Below are positions 16,642-26,004 of a stretch of 43,030 bases of DNA, piece by piece; the first letter of the stretch is position 1, and each line of letters starts with the position of its first letter. The stretch comes from Candidatus Zhuqueibacterota bacterium (GTDB lineage Bacteria; Zhuqueibacterota; Zhuqueibacteria; Residuimicrobiales; Oceaniaggregativiventaceae). The position numbers were made by a program, and so were the translations under genes. The DNA is taken from assembly GCA_014728085.1 (NCBI GenBank), contig WJMF01000119.1, forward strand, positions 1 through 43,030, in the 5' to 3' direction. The notes beneath the pieces are model-generated. The model searched no databases. It saw only the letters and a list, made by a program, of their open reading frames with translations, and had not been told where the DNA came from.

Positions 16642-18072
16642 TCATCCTTTAATCACACCCAATGGTATGAGTTTTGCCACTTTATTCGAGAGTCCCGCCC
16701 CTGATACAGCGTCGACAACATCGGTTACATCTTTATAAGCCTCTGATATTTCTTCGGAAGCGGTAGCGCGACTGGATGCCTGGAGCACAATTCCCATGTC
16801 TTCCAGTTCTTTAAACAGATTGCGATTTTGTGCAGCTTTTTTTGCTTTTTTTCGGCTTAGCCGTCTGCCTGCACCGTGACAGGTGGATCCAAAAGTCTCT
16901 TTCATGGCTTTTTCTGTTCCGGTAAGGACATAGGAATATCTTCCCATATCCCCTGGAATTAAAACCGGTTGGCCGATTTGTTGATAGGCCTGAGGAATTG
17001 CCGGGTGATTGGGCCCAAAGGCACGGGTCGCTCCTTTTCGGTGAACACAAATAGAAACCTTTGCTCCCTCTATACTGTGTTCTTCTATCTTGGCGATATT
17101 ATGAGCCACTTCATAAACAGGGTAAAGCTCGACGGACGAACCCAAAATCGACCTAAAGACGTCCTGGGCCCAACAGGATATGATTTGCCGGTTACAAAAA
17201 GAAAAATTTACAGCGCAGGCCATAGCTGAAAGATAATTTTTGCCTTCCGGCGATCGAACAGGGGCACAGCACAGTTGTCTGTCCGGCAGGTCGATGTTAT
17301 ATTTTTGTGTAGCTTTAAGCATAATTTTTATATAATCTTCACAAACCTGATGGCCAAATCCGCGTGATCCTGTATGAACGATTAAGGTAACGCCATCTTT
17401 TTTCAATCCAAGAACCTGCGCTGTGGTGGAATCAAAAATTTCGTCTACGAATCCGAGTTCGACGAAATGATTTCCAGAACCCAATGTGCCAATTTGAGCT
17501 TTTCCCCGTTCCAGCGCCCGATCACTTATCAGGTCCGGTTCGGCATCTGCCATACATCCATTTTCTTCGATTTTATCCAGATCTGATTCATTGCCATAGC
17601 CATTTTCAATCGCCCATCGGGCGCCTTTGGTCAACAGTGTTTTCTCTTCTTTCTTGTTGAGTTTAATCGGTCCTGTTGAACCGACGCCGCTGGGAATGCG
17701 TTTATAAAGCGCTTTCATCAGTGGTTTCAAGTGATTACCGATATCCTGACGCCGCAAATTGGTTTTTATCAGTCGTACACCACAATTTATATCGTAACCT
17801 ACGCCACCAGGAGAAACAATCCCGGTTTCTAAATTAAAGCCGGCAACGCCACCGATCGGGAATCCGTATCCCCAATGAATATCCGGCATGGCGAAAGAAT
17901 ATCCCACGATTCCCGGCAGACAGGCAACATTTTTCGCTTGTTCTGATGCATTATCCTGAAATATGTCGTTTAACATATGCTCGCTGGCGTAGATTCTTGC
18001 AGGCACATGCATATTACCGGTTTTGGGAATTTCAAAACAAAAATCATTTATTTTTACGGCATTTCTTTGCAT
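16642..18072 (-). CDS. rtcB: RNA-splicing ligase RtcB
   Basis: GTP- and Mn-dependent ligase that joins RNA 2',3'-cyclic-phosphate or 3'-phosphate ends to 5'-OH ends. The 476-residue protein contains PDIHWGYGFPIGGVAGF, the SPGGVGYDINCGVR metal-binding region (Cys about 97), GSGNHFVELG, HTGSRGFGHQ, HRKGATRAFGP, and the guanylation motif CHGAGRRLSRKKA with His at about 399. I chose ATG 18072, which has GGAGAGGGT next to it, over a TTG at 18096 that would overlap archease. It lies directly downstream of archease, its activator. No RtcR-type regulator is in the window. Confidence 0.96.
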   Translation of the reverse strand: MQRNAVKINDFCFEIPKTGNMHVPARIYASEHMLNDIFQDNASEQAKNVACLPGIVGYSFAMPDIHWGYGFPIGGVAGFNLETGIVSPGGVGYDINCGVRLIKTNLRRQDIGNHLKPLMKALYKRIPSGVGSTGPIKLNKKEEKTLLTKGARWAIENGYGNESDLDKIEENGCMADAEPDLISDRALERGKAQIGTLGSGNHFVELGFVDEIFDSTTAQVLGLKKDGVTLIVHTGSRGFGHQVCEDYIKIMLKATQKYNIDLPDRQLCCAPVRSPEGKNYLSAMACAVNFSFCNRQIISCWAQDVFRSILGSSVELYPVYEVAHNIAKIEEHSIEGAKVSICVHRKGATRAFGPNHPAIPQAYQQIGQPVLIPGDMGRYSYVLTGTEKAMKETFGSTCHGAGRRLSRKKAKKAAQNRNLFKELEDMGIVLQASSRATASEEISEAYKDVTDVVDAVSGAGLSNKVAKLIPLGVIKG

Positions 18073-18085
18073 ACCCTCTCCTTCA

Positions 18086-18499
18086 TTACAGATCAAATAT
18101 AACTTGCGCTTTCCACAGTCCCTCTTCTTTTTTAAGATAGAGTTGATGATAAGTTACTGCTTTAATTTCAGTTTCGAGGGAATGTCGTTCCAAATCGATG
18201 TTGTCAACATAAATTGTTGCCGCCAGGGCTCTATTTTCAAACTCCAGAGTATCCACTTTTGCCAGAAGGATGCGTTGGGTCTCAAAATGATAATTGAGTT
18301 CGGAAAGCCAATTCACCAAAAGCTCTTCTTTGGTATCGCCACTCACGGTGAGTCTCTTTTTTGTTTTAGGCTTGATCGTGTCATCAGGACAAATAATTTT
18401 AAACATCTCTTCCGCTGCGACGGTAAAAAGTTCTTTCAGGCTTTTTGCGTGGATAATGAAACCGGTATCTGCGGTATGATCAATATATTTTACCAGCAT
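18086..18499 (-). CDS. Archease, RtcB activator
   Basis: A 137-residue acidic protein of the archease family, which speeds RtcB guanylation and supports multiple turnover. Hallmarks are the N-terminal DHTADTGF (7-14), KELFTVAAEEMF, ELLVNWLSELNYHF and the C-terminal AVTYHQLYL...VIFDL with the conserved terminal Asp. Length matches the family. It lies 13 nt upstream of rtcB on the same strand, so this is an archease-rtcB operon. The ATG start has only a weak ribosome binding site. A 209-residue frame on the opposite strand is a shadow. Confidence 0.93.
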   Translation of the reverse strand: MLVKYIDHTADTGFIIHAKSLKELFTVAAEEMFKIICPDDTIKPKTKKRLTVSGDTKEELLVNWLSELNYHFETQRILLAKVDTLEFENRALAATIYVDNIDLERHSLETEIKAVTYHQLYLKKEEGLWKAQVIFDL

Positions 18500-18676
18500 G
18501 TGATATTCTCATCGGTTGATTTTATTGTTTTGAATTGTAACTTTCTCAATAGATACATAGCGTTGGTGTTGTCGAAAGGTCAAATTCTGGTTGCTGCAGG
18601 GTTTGCGGTCTGTTTTATCGGAAACAATGATAACAATGTGCTCTGGTTTTGATAAAAGCGGGGTTTAGCCAGGAAC

Positions 18677-19516
18677 CTAGGGGCCGATGGTGTCTAGACG
18701 ATGGGCGTTGGCCAGGAGCAATGTCATAAACTCGTTTGATTTTATAAACCCTAAACCTCCGAGGGCGCAGTTTACTTCGTCGAAAGATTGTATGGTATCA
18801 TATCGACACCAGCGTGACTGTATCAGTACAGGGAGCGGATGCCAGCTGTTTTCAAGCATTTCTGTCGGCGTGGAATGATCACCTGTAATGGCGAGCACAT
18901 CATGTTGGATTTTTTTTAGCTGCGGCAATTTGGGATCGATTTTTTCAATGGTTTTAATTTTTTCATAATATTCCCCCCTTTGACCGTAACGGTTGGTTTC
19001 ATCTATATAGATAAAAATGAAATCGTGTTGGGGCTTTTTTTCAATTAAAAGATCTAAAAGCGCTTCTGGCTTTTCGGTTTTATTTTCTATAATTTGAAAT
19101 CCCAGACCGGAACATATTTGTCTTACGCACGGATTGTTGCTGAAAAGGACAGGGTTAAGTTCAAATTTTTTGTCAAAAGGGGTAAGGGGGACGAGTTTGA
19201 AAAGGTCCTCAAGCACAGCCGGATTTTCATCCAGTTGATTATATAGCGGTCGCAATTGCTTTTCTTTGGCGATCAACGCGGCAACATCATATCCCAACAA
19301 TGAGAGCAGGCTGACAAGAGGTCCCGGTGTCAGGCCCCGTCCCAGGGGATGCCATAGCCCGCATATGGATTTACGCACAATTGCGTCGAGATTGGGCGAA
19401 TGCGCCTGTTGTAATTCCGTGAGAAGATTGGGGCCGGACTGGATGCCGCCAAGGCCGCCAAAAACCAGCAAAATCATCTTTGTTGATTTTTTTTTGATCT
19501 TTATTAACTCTTTCAT
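18677..19516 (-). CDS. Shortened ApgM-like phosphoglycerate mutase homologue, probably catalytically altered
   Basis: Resembles archaeal-type cofactor-independent phosphoglycerate mutase (ApgM, alkaline-phosphatase superfamily). The shared features are SPNLDAIVRKSICGL, GRGLTPGPLVSLLSLLGYD and the C-terminal TGDHSTPTEM...WHPLPVLI, ending GGLGFIKSNEF. However, it is 279 residues against about 400. The N-terminal metal-binding DGxxD is replaced by FGGLGG, and the sugar-phosphate domain is strongly reduced. The first metal site therefore appears lost while the second (DHS) remains. Its ATG overlaps the gpmI stop by 4 bp (ATGA), so it is co-translated with the true mutase. A regulatory or partner role is possible. 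It could alternatively bind another phosphorylated ligand. Confidence 0.78.
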   Translation of the reverse strand: MKELIKIKKKSTKMILLVFGGLGGIQSGPNLLTELQQAHSPNLDAIVRKSICGLWHPLGRGLTPGPLVSLLSLLGYDVAALIAKEKQLRPLYNQLDENPAVLEDLFKLVPLTPFDKKFELNPVLFSNNPCVRQICSGLGFQIIENKTEKPEALLDLLIEKKPQHDFIFIYIDETNRYGQRGEYYEKIKTIEKIDPKLPQLKKIQHDVLAITGDHSTPTEMLENSWHPLPVLIQSRWCRYDTIQSFDEVNCALGGLGFIKSNEFMTLLLANAHRLDTIGP

Positions 19517-21129
19517 CGATCATCAAACGTAATTAAAGATTCGTTATAATTTTCAGGTTTTTCGATTCCCAGGAGATTCAAAATTGTTGCGGCTACATTT
19601 GCAAGGCCTGGATTTTTTATGTCGGCCATTTTATATTCATTTTTATAGCCAGGATCATAAACAATAAAAGGAACGGGGTTGAGAGAATGTGCCGTTTTGA
19701 CATTTTTCTCGCCATTTTTAACTGAAAACATCTCATCGGCGTTACCATGATCTGAAGTGATAATGGCTATGCCCCCCAATTCGTCTATTGTATGCAGTAA
19801 CCTGCCGACACATTTGTCAACTGTTTCAACGGCTGTTACCGCGGCTTTGATAATCCCGGTATGTCCAACCATATCTCCATTGGCAAAATTGAGACGGCCG
19901 AATCTGTATTTACCGGATTTCAACAATTCAATGGTTTTGTCGGTAATTTCCTGTGCCTTCATTTTCGGTTTTTTATCAAACTGAATTTTATCGGAAGGGA
20001 TTTCCAAATATTTTTCAAGAGTTTTATCGATATATCCTGAACGGTTACCATTCCAAAAATAGGTCACATGGCCGAATTTTTGTGTTTCTGAAATGGCAAA
20101 CGAGTGGATTTGCGCGGCACAAATATATTCGGAAACGGTATTTTCCACTTCCGGTGGAGAAACGAGATAATTTTTTGGAATATGTAAATCTCCGTCATAT
20201 TCCATAATGCCGATATAGAGAACATTCGGTGCATCGCCGCGGTCGAATTCATTAAAGTCTTTTTCTTCAAATGCACGCGATATTTCTATTGCTCTGTCTC
20301 CGCGGAAATTATAGTTAATGACCACGTCGCCATCAGTGATCCTGCCCACCGGGTTTTTATCCTTGTCTACAACAACAAATTGGGGGAGATATTGGTCTGT
20401 GATTTCAGGGTCTTCATCATAAAAGGTTTTTATGGCCTGGCTCGCTGATTCAAATTTCCGGCCTTTACCGTGCACATGGGCATTATAACCTCTTTTCACC
20501 ACATCCCAATCCGCATTATAGCGATCCATGGTGGTTACCATTCTACCGCCACCGGAAGCGATTCTATAATCCACTTCTTTTTCTTCCCGAAGCTTTTTGA
20601 GGAGTTCCTCGGTCGGTTCGATATATTCCAAAGCGGATTTTTCATCAACATCTCTTCCGTCCAGCAGGGCGTGGATTCTTACGCTGTTTATGCCGGCGTC
20701 CGCACACTTTTTTACCAGGGCAAACAGATGCTTGATATTTGAATGAACATTACCGTCTGACAACAAGCCTAAAAAATGGACCGTGTTTCCTGATTTGCCT
20801 CGTTCAACAGTCTTTTGCCATAACTCCGATTTGAAAATTTCTTTCGAGTCTATGGCCAGGTTTACCCGTTTTGCTCCCTGTGCTATGACGCGTCCCGCGC
20901 CGAGGGCATTATGGCCTACTTCACTGTTACCCATATCCTGATTGGTCGGCAGACCAACGGCTTCACCATGCGCCTGTAGTTCGGTTACCAGCTTGCCCTG
21001 TTTCAGTTTATCCAGGACGGGTGTGTTGGCGAGCCAAACAGCATTGCCGTCATATTCTTTACCATTCCCCATGCCATCCATAATGATCAGAAGCAGGGGT
21101 CCTTTGTGGCCGGAAAAATGTAAACTCAT
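19513..21129 (-). CDS. gpmI: 2,3-bisphosphoglycerate-independent phosphoglycerate mutase
   Basis: Glycolytic/gluconeogenic enzyme that interconverts 3- and 2-phosphoglycerate through a phosphoserine. The 538-residue chain has the first metal Asp in IIMDGMG (Asp18), the phosphorylated Ser69 in DMGNSEVGHNALGAGRV, HALLDGRDVDEKSA, the GRMVTTMDRYNADWD substrate loop, NYNFRGDRAIE, and late metal sites in ANGDMVGHTG and ITSDHGNADEM. It is slightly longer than the usual ~510. ATG with GAGG 9 nt upstream. A good promoter precedes it, and the ApgM-like gene overlaps its end. Confidence 0.96.
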   Translation of the reverse strand: MSLHFSGHKGPLLLIIMDGMGNGKEYDGNAVWLANTPVLDKLKQGKLVTELQAHGEAVGLPTNQDMGNSEVGHNALGAGRVIAQGAKRVNLAIDSKEIFKSELWQKTVERGKSGNTVHFLGLLSDGNVHSNIKHLFALVKKCADAGINSVRIHALLDGRDVDEKSALEYIEPTEELLKKLREEKEVDYRIASGGGRMVTTMDRYNADWDVVKRGYNAHVHGKGRKFESASQAIKTFYDEDPEITDQYLPQFVVVDKDKNPVGRITDGDVVINYNFRGDRAIEISRAFEEKDFNEFDRGDAPNVLYIGIMEYDGDLHIPKNYLVSPPEVENTVSEYICAAQIHSFAISETQKFGHVTYFWNGNRSGYIDKTLEKYLEIPSDKIQFDKKPKMKAQEITDKTIELLKSGKYRFGRLNFANGDMVGHTGIIKAAVTAVETVDKCVGRLLHTIDELGGIAIITSDHGNADEMFSVKNGEKNVKTAHSLNPVPFIVYDPGYKNEYKMADIKNPGLANVAATILNLLGIEKPENYNESLITFDDR

Positions 21130-21203
21130 TTAATCTAACCTCATCTGTAAAAAATTTGTACCTTTTGATAAAAATGCTTACTTTGCAAGTTATATAAAAA
21201 TTT

Positions 21204-21232
21204 AATGTACTCATATTCTGAACAAGAGTCAA
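21204..21232 (-). promoter_or_regulatory. gpmI promoter
   Basis: Read on the minus strand: TTGACT (21227-21232), a 17-bp spacer and TACATT (21204-21209). It is about 75 nt before the gpmI ATG, in the region divergent from the histidine kinase gene. Confidence 0.55.
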
Positions 21233-21265
21233 ATTTATTTTTTTTAGTGAATTACAGGAGAATGT

Positions 21266-23146
21266 TTGAATCAGGAGATTGAAAAACTTTTACTGGAACG
21301 AAAAGAGAATATTGTTGAACATTGGGAAAACAGAATTGCTCATCTTATACCGCAGAGCATTGACGTTCACAAGCGTAAACAATTGGTAGAGGTTTTCTAT
21401 TCCGGCCTGGAGGCTCTTTTTTGCCAGTCTGATTTTGATTTGGCAATCAATCGTATTCGAAAAAGCGTCCAGATTTTGGCAACAGATGTGAATAATCCTT
21501 ATCAGTGCATCATAAAAAGCATACTTATTTCCCGTTATGTGATATTGGCCGAGGTGGTACGGGGTCAGACGGCTTTTAACAGTCTGGAATTCTTTGAATA
21601 TCTCAATGATTCTCTGCAACCACTGATAAAAACCTTATCAAGGCAGAGCAATGTCGATTCTCTTTTACCAAAGGATTTTCGCGCCAGAGAGCTTGGATTG
21701 CTTTCCATCGATTTTGCCGGTATTGGCCTGTTCCTCATCGACAAAGATTACAACCTCATATTTTGGAACAAGGGAATGACGCGCTTGTATGGGATTTCAG
21801 AAGAGGAAACCATTGGACAGAATCTTTTTGAGGTTGTTTCGGTATACAAAAAAGATGAATATATTTTATTGGCTATACATAATGCAATGACCAATGGCGA
21901 GGAAACCGAACTGACCTCGGTTAAACAGAGAATCCCTCATCGCGGCGAGAGGTTGATTAACCTTAAAATTGCCCCTTTGTTGGATATAAAAGACAAGCTG
22001 GTAGGGGCGAGTGTCCTAATCGATGATATTACGGAGCGCAAGGAGCATGAGATCACCCTGAGAACGTTTGAGCGGTATTTTGAGAATATTTTTAATGATG
22101 CTGCTGATGCTGTTATTATTCTGGATGCTGAAGATCGTATATTGAAATGGAATCGTGGTGCTGAACGCATGTATGGATGGAAAGAGGAGGAGGTGGTTAC
22201 CCAATCGATCGACAAGATTGCACCAACGGATGCGGAGATCCGCAAGGAGATCAAGTGGATAAATGGTGTGGTGAAAGAAAAGGGATTTATTCGAAATTAT
22301 AAAACCGAGCGGCTGTCAAAGGATAGCAACCGCCTTGTGGTGGAAATTACGCGGACGGCGATTCGCAATGAAAGTGGGGATTACATCGGCAGCAGTGTTA
22401 TTTCCCGCGATATCACCGAACAGGAGCGGCTAAGACAGCAATTGATGCAATCGGAAAAATTAAGCGCGGTTGGTACATTGGCGGCAGGCATTGCACATGA
22501 AATCGGGGCTCCCTTAACAGCAATTTCCTCTTTGAGTCAATTGTTAAAAAATCGCACCACCGATCAGTTTTTTATCGAAAAGATATCGCTCATTCAGCAG
22601 TCGATTGACCGTATTTTCCGCACTGTGCGTACATTGGTGGATTTTTCCCGTCCGGTAACGGCTGTTATTGAGAGAATTTATTTAAACCATGTTATCGAAC
22701 AGGTTCTTAATATCATTAAATATGATACAAGGCTGAAACATCATAAAATATCGACCCGGCTCTCGACGGACCTGCCCCAGGTAAAAGCCAGCTTTGACCA
22801 GTTGCTTCAGGTCTTGATTAATCTTATTCTCAATTCTGCAGATGCGATGGAAGAAAAGGAAGAGGGTGAATTGAGTATCAAATCGTGGGCGGAACAGGAT
22901 ACTGTATTTGTTTCAGTAACGGATAATGGCAAAGGGATACCTTCTGATAAAATATCCCACGTTTTTGAACCCTTTTTCACAACAAAGCCCGAAGGCAAGG
23001 GCACTGGTTTGGGATTGTGGGTGAGTTATAATATTATTAAAAATTTTTCCGGAAAGATTGCCATAGAAAGCAAGGAGGGAGAAGGGACCACGATGACAAT
23101 TTCACTTCCTGCCGACCGGGTGAACAGCAAAACAGAACCTTCTTAA
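21266..23146 (+). CDS. PAS-domain sensor histidine kinase
   Basis: Cytoplasmic two-component sensor; no transmembrane segment is seen in 626 residues. An N-terminal helical region (1-135) resembles RsbRD-type N-terminal domains. PAS1 is at ~145-258 ([21 protein letters not shown]), PAS2 at ~270-388 ([22 protein letters not shown]). The HisKA domain has phospho-acceptor His411 in [10 protein letters not shown], where the usual N of HExxNP is Ala. The HATPase is at ~510-620, with the N-box around NSADAM, DNGKGI, FFTTK and GTGLGL. TTG start with AGGAG six nt upstream. No response regulator is adjacent, so it is an orphan kinase. The signal is unknown; two PAS domains could hold a cofactor or small ligand. 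Confidence 0.92.
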   Translation: MNQEIEKLLLERKENIVEHWENRIAHLIPQSIDVHKRKQLVEVFYSGLEALFCQSDFDLAINRIRKSVQILATDVNNPYQCIIKSILISRYVILAEVVRGQTAFNSLEFFEYLNDSLQPLIKTLSRQSNVDSLLPKDFRARELGLLSIDFAGIGLFLIDKDYNLIFWNKGMTRLYGISEEETIGQNLFEVVSVYKKDEYILLAIHNAMTNGEETELTSVKQRIPHRGERLINLKIAPLLDIKDKLVGASVLIDDITERKEHEITLRTFERYFENIFNDAADAVIILDAEDRILKWNRGAERMYGWKEEEVVTQSIDKIAPTDAEIRKEIKWINGVVKEKGFIRNYKTERLSKDSNRLVVEITRTAIRNESGDYIGSSVISRDITEQERLRQQLMQSEKLSAVGTLAAGIAHEIGAPLTAISSLSQLLKNRTTDQFFIEKISLIQQSIDRIFRTVRTLVDFSRPVTAVIERIYLNHVIEQVLNIIKYDTRLKHHKISTRLSTDLPQVKASFDQLLQVLINLILNSADAMEEKEEGELSIKSWAEQDTVFVSVTDNGKGIPSDKISHVFEPFFTTKPEGKGTGLGLWVSYNIIKNFSGKIAIESKEGEGTTMTISLPADRVNSKTEPS

Positions 23147-23661
23147 TATCCTTCCAATGCAAGGATTAAAGCTTCTCGTTCGAACAAATCCTGGCTAAAA
23201 TTATCAATAAAATCCTGAAAGTAAGTAAAATGCTCATTTACTTCATCGGCTTTTAATGAACGACCGGCATGACCGTCCAGCTCATCTGACAGGGTTTGCA
23301 TGTTATTGAGCAATGAGTTTTCCAGGTTGTATAATTGATTGATGACTCTTTTGTTTACTTTTGCTGTTGAAAAAAAAGCAGAGTCTTCATACGTTGGATT
23401 TTTCAAACTTTGACAAATTGTGTCTATTTTACGTCTTGTTTTTTGATAAATCAGATTTACGCTTTCCTGAATTTCAGGTTCGAAGGCTTTGGGAGGGTGT
23501 CCCAGTCTTTGTTGAAGGTGTTCCAGATTTTTTTCCAAATGTTCTCTTAAATCGCGATCTGATTGCCCACGTTTTTCAAGTTCTTCATAACCGCTATACC
23601 CTTGAATGGTGCCAACAAGCAAGTTACGAGAATCGGAAACCTCTGAGCTGGGGGGATTCAT
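23143..23661 (-). CDS. Helical cytoplasmic protein of unknown function
   Basis: A 172-residue, mostly helical, charged protein without signal peptide, membrane segment or recognised motif. Several stretches (about residues 25-50, 60-90 and 100-130) have heptad-like spacing and may form coiled coils. ATG start with AAGGAG 8 nt upstream, so expression is likely. Its stop codon overlaps that of the histidine kinase gene by 4 bp in convergent orientation. I cannot assign a family; the position suggests, but does not show, a link to signalling. Confidence 0.6.
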   Translation of the reverse strand: MNPPSSEVSDSRNLLVGTIQGYSGYEELEKRGQSDRDLREHLEKNLEHLQQRLGHPPKAFEPEIQESVNLIYQKTRRKIDTICQSLKNPTYEDSAFFSTAKVNKRVINQLYNLENSLLNNMQTLSDELDGHAGRSLKADEVNEHFTYFQDFIDNFSQDLFEREALILALEGY

Positions 23662-24009
23662 AATATACTCCTTAAAAAGATTGCAGACGGATAGACATAT
23701 TTACACACCAGTTCCCGGTCAGCCGGATATTGAGTTATATACATTCATCAAATTATATCTTAAAGGAGTAATATCAGTAAAGAACATTGGTTGAGGAAGT
23801 ATATTGAAACCTGGATATGCGAAACAGTTGATGCCGGTTATTGGACTGCTGAATCCATCCATTGTAATTCAGCAAGGTGATAAAACCATTCGATGTGTTG
23901 ATGCTGTGTTTTCGTTTATCTATTATATGTTTAAAAAGCTGATAACCGGACAAGGGAGTTACGGACAAGTTTGTAAATATAACTTGTTACAATAAAAGAG
24001 TCAACTATT
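23662..24009. other. 348-nt gap with one doubtful small ORF
   Basis: No secure gene. A plus-strand frame at 23804-23995 (TTG start, 63 residues, one hydrophobic patch near IYYMFKKLI) has GAGGA about 6 nt upstream. A minus-strand frame of similar size overlaps it. Neither resembles a known protein. An AAAGGAG at 23762-23768 has no start codon at a usable distance. I would treat the stretch as intergenic unless homologues are found. Confidence 0.3.
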
Positions 24010-26004
24010 TTATTGATATTTTTCTTCAGGTCTTTCCACCAATTGGTAGATTTTCGCTTCGAGAAAAATATTAAATAATACGGAGTCAATTTGGCCGGCT
24101 TTAACTTCGGATGCGATAATGTCCAGCGCTTTTTCTACCGGAACAGCTTTTTTGTAAGGGCGGTCCCAGGCAGTCAGGGCATCAAAAATATCAGCAATTG
24201 TCATCATTCTGGCCGGCAGTGGAATCTGATTGGCTGACAATCCGCGGGGATATCCTTTACCATTTAGCTTTTCATGGTGGCCATATGCGATTTCGGGCAC
24301 CATTTTCAGATTTGAGGACCAGGGTATTCTTTTAAGGAAATTATAGGTGTGAGTCACATGCGACTCTATTTCATGGCGTTCTTCTGTACTCAGGCTCCCT
24401 TTACTGATGGAAAGAAATTTTATTTCTTCAGGCGTCAGATAGGGACGTAAATTTCCGTTCTCTTTAAATGATTTTTGACCGACTCGAATGATTTTTTCGT
24501 GCACGGTTTCTTCGAGGATTTGAGGTTCATTGGCCTGTTCTATGATGCCAAGATACTTTTCAAGTTCATTTTTTCGCTTCTGAATTTCCCGGTCAAATTT
24601 TTTCATTTCCTGTTGAGCTGTTTTCGTTCCATTATTTGAGACCAGAGCAAGTTTTTGTCTGTAATTTTCGATCTCCATGGACTTGTTGATCAATTGAAAG
24701 CGCATACGAATCTGATCCAGTTGCTCGGGATATAGTTTTTTCGCTTTAATCAGGACATTTTCCCGAACACCGATTTTTCCAAAGTCATGTAAAAGGCCGG
24801 CGTATTTAATCTGTTGGATATCATCGCGGTTATAGGAGATGTTTTTATAGGGACCTTTGTTTGTTCGATCGATCTGTTCAGCCAGACCGACTGTAAGTTC
24901 GGCAACCCGCTGGGAATGGCCAAACGTGGTTGGATCTCTTTGCTCGATGGCATGAACGGAAGCAATGATAAACCCTTCAAAAACATTTTTAATTTCTTCG
25001 TAGAGCTGCATGTTTTCGATACTGACTGCAGCCTGCCCTGCCAGAGATGAAGCCAGCTCAACCCCTTTTTCATCAAAGGGGATGACCTGGCGGCGAATGA
25101 TTTCCGCACTGTTCAGCCTCACACTATAATCCGCTTTTCTGTTAATAAGCTGCAAAACACCCATGATTTCATTGCGGTGATTGCGCATGGGAAGACAGAG
25201 TACGGATTGGGTGCGATACCCCATCTTTTCATCAAAGCTGCGATTGTGTTGAAATTCACTATCGATGGAAATTTCATAAGCATTGGCAATATTCAGGGGA
25301 CGACCGGTTAAAGCTGTATAACCAGCCATGCTTTTTTTGTGAATCGGCATGACAAATTCATTGTAACTCGAACTAATCGAGTCATTATGGGCCAATTTAA
25401 ATCGCAGTTGCTTGTTTGCCCAATAGTCATTTTCATTCTCTTCAAGATCAGGATTTTCCTCGATCAAGTATAGACTGCCTGCATCGGCAGAAGTAATATC
25501 GCGAGCCTTTTTCAGGATCATATCCAAAAGGACATCCGGATCTCGTTCCGCAGAAAGGGCCACCCCTATCTGATTTAGCTCGGCCAGTTCCCGAGTTCTT
25601 AATTTGAGAGAGCTGTGCAAGAGCTGCATTTCCCGCCTGGTGGAAAGCGTACCCGACAATCGGTGAAGGGTCTGCAAAATTTCCCATACCGCCAGCGGCG
25701 GTTTGACATAGGCAATCAGGTCATTAAACTCTTTTGGTCTGTTGCCCTTCGGAACAATATCAATGATGGCATAAAGCGAATGATATATTTTATCACCCAA
25801 AATGCTTTCCAGCCAGCCATCGTAGCGCTGGTGATCCTGGTCCGAGATAAGGATAATCCGGTCGGATATATCGTCGAAATTCGGTTTCTGATGATTGGGC
25901 AGATGTACCCAGTGCCAGGCTTCCACCTTGGAGGCTGTTTTTTCGAACAAGTCTTTATAATTACTGCCAAAATGTAAAAGTGTAATTTTATCCAGGTTTT
26001 GCAT
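24010..26004 (-). CDS. GAF/HD-GYP c-di-GMP phosphodiesterase with insertion
   Basis: Predicted cytoplasmic enzyme that degrades cyclic di-GMP. I chose the ATG at 26004, preceded by AGGTGT, over an upstream TTG-type extension; it overlaps the transporter stop by 17 bp. This gives 664 residues. An unassigned N-terminal region (1-115) may be a degenerate receiver-like domain. The GAF domain is at ~145-333. The HD-GYP domain has GHSQRVAEL, HDFGKIGV (His406-Asp407), HVTHTYNFL, and HHEKLNGKGYPRGL (GYP at 584-586). About 120 residues (416-543), Lys/Glu/Gln-rich and probably coiled coil, are inserted between the HD motif and the following helix. All metal ligands appear present. Last gene of the fakA-degV/plsY/rnz run. 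Confidence 0.92.
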   Translation of the reverse strand: MQNLDKITLLHFGSNYKDLFEKTASKVEAWHWVHLPNHQKPNFDDISDRIILISDQDHQRYDGWLESILGDKIYHSLYAIIDIVPKGNRPKEFNDLIAYVKPPLAVWEILQTLHRLSGTLSTRREMQLLHSSLKLRTRELAELNQIGVALSAERDPDVLLDMILKKARDITSADAGSLYLIEENPDLEENENDYWANKQLRFKLAHNDSISSSYNEFVMPIHKKSMAGYTALTGRPLNIANAYEISIDSEFQHNRSFDEKMGYRTQSVLCLPMRNHRNEIMGVLQLINRKADYSVRLNSAEIIRRQVIPFDEKGVELASSLAGQAAVSIENMQLYEEIKNVFEGFIIASVHAIEQRDPTTFGHSQRVAELTVGLAEQIDRTNKGPYKNISYNRDDIQQIKYAGLLHDFGKIGVRENVLIKAKKLYPEQLDQIRMRFQLINKSMEIENYRQKLALVSNNGTKTAQQEMKKFDREIQKRKNELEKYLGIIEQANEPQILEETVHEKIIRVGQKSFKENGNLRPYLTPEEIKFLSISKGSLSTEERHEIESHVTHTYNFLKRIPWSSNLKMVPEIAYGHHEKLNGKGYPRGLSANQIPLPARMMTIADIFDALTAWDRPYKKAVPVEKALDIIASEVKAGQIDSVLFNIFLEAKIYQLVERPEEKYQ

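Noticed and set aside
18073-18096. Upstream TTG start for rtcB
   Set aside because: The ATG at 18072 has an ideal GGAGAGGGT ribosome binding site, while the TTG would extend into the archease stop region.
18023-18652. 209-residue plus-strand frame
   Set aside because: It is antisense to the well-supported archease gene, is rich in Phe/Cys/Ile in no domain-like pattern, and has no ribosome binding site.
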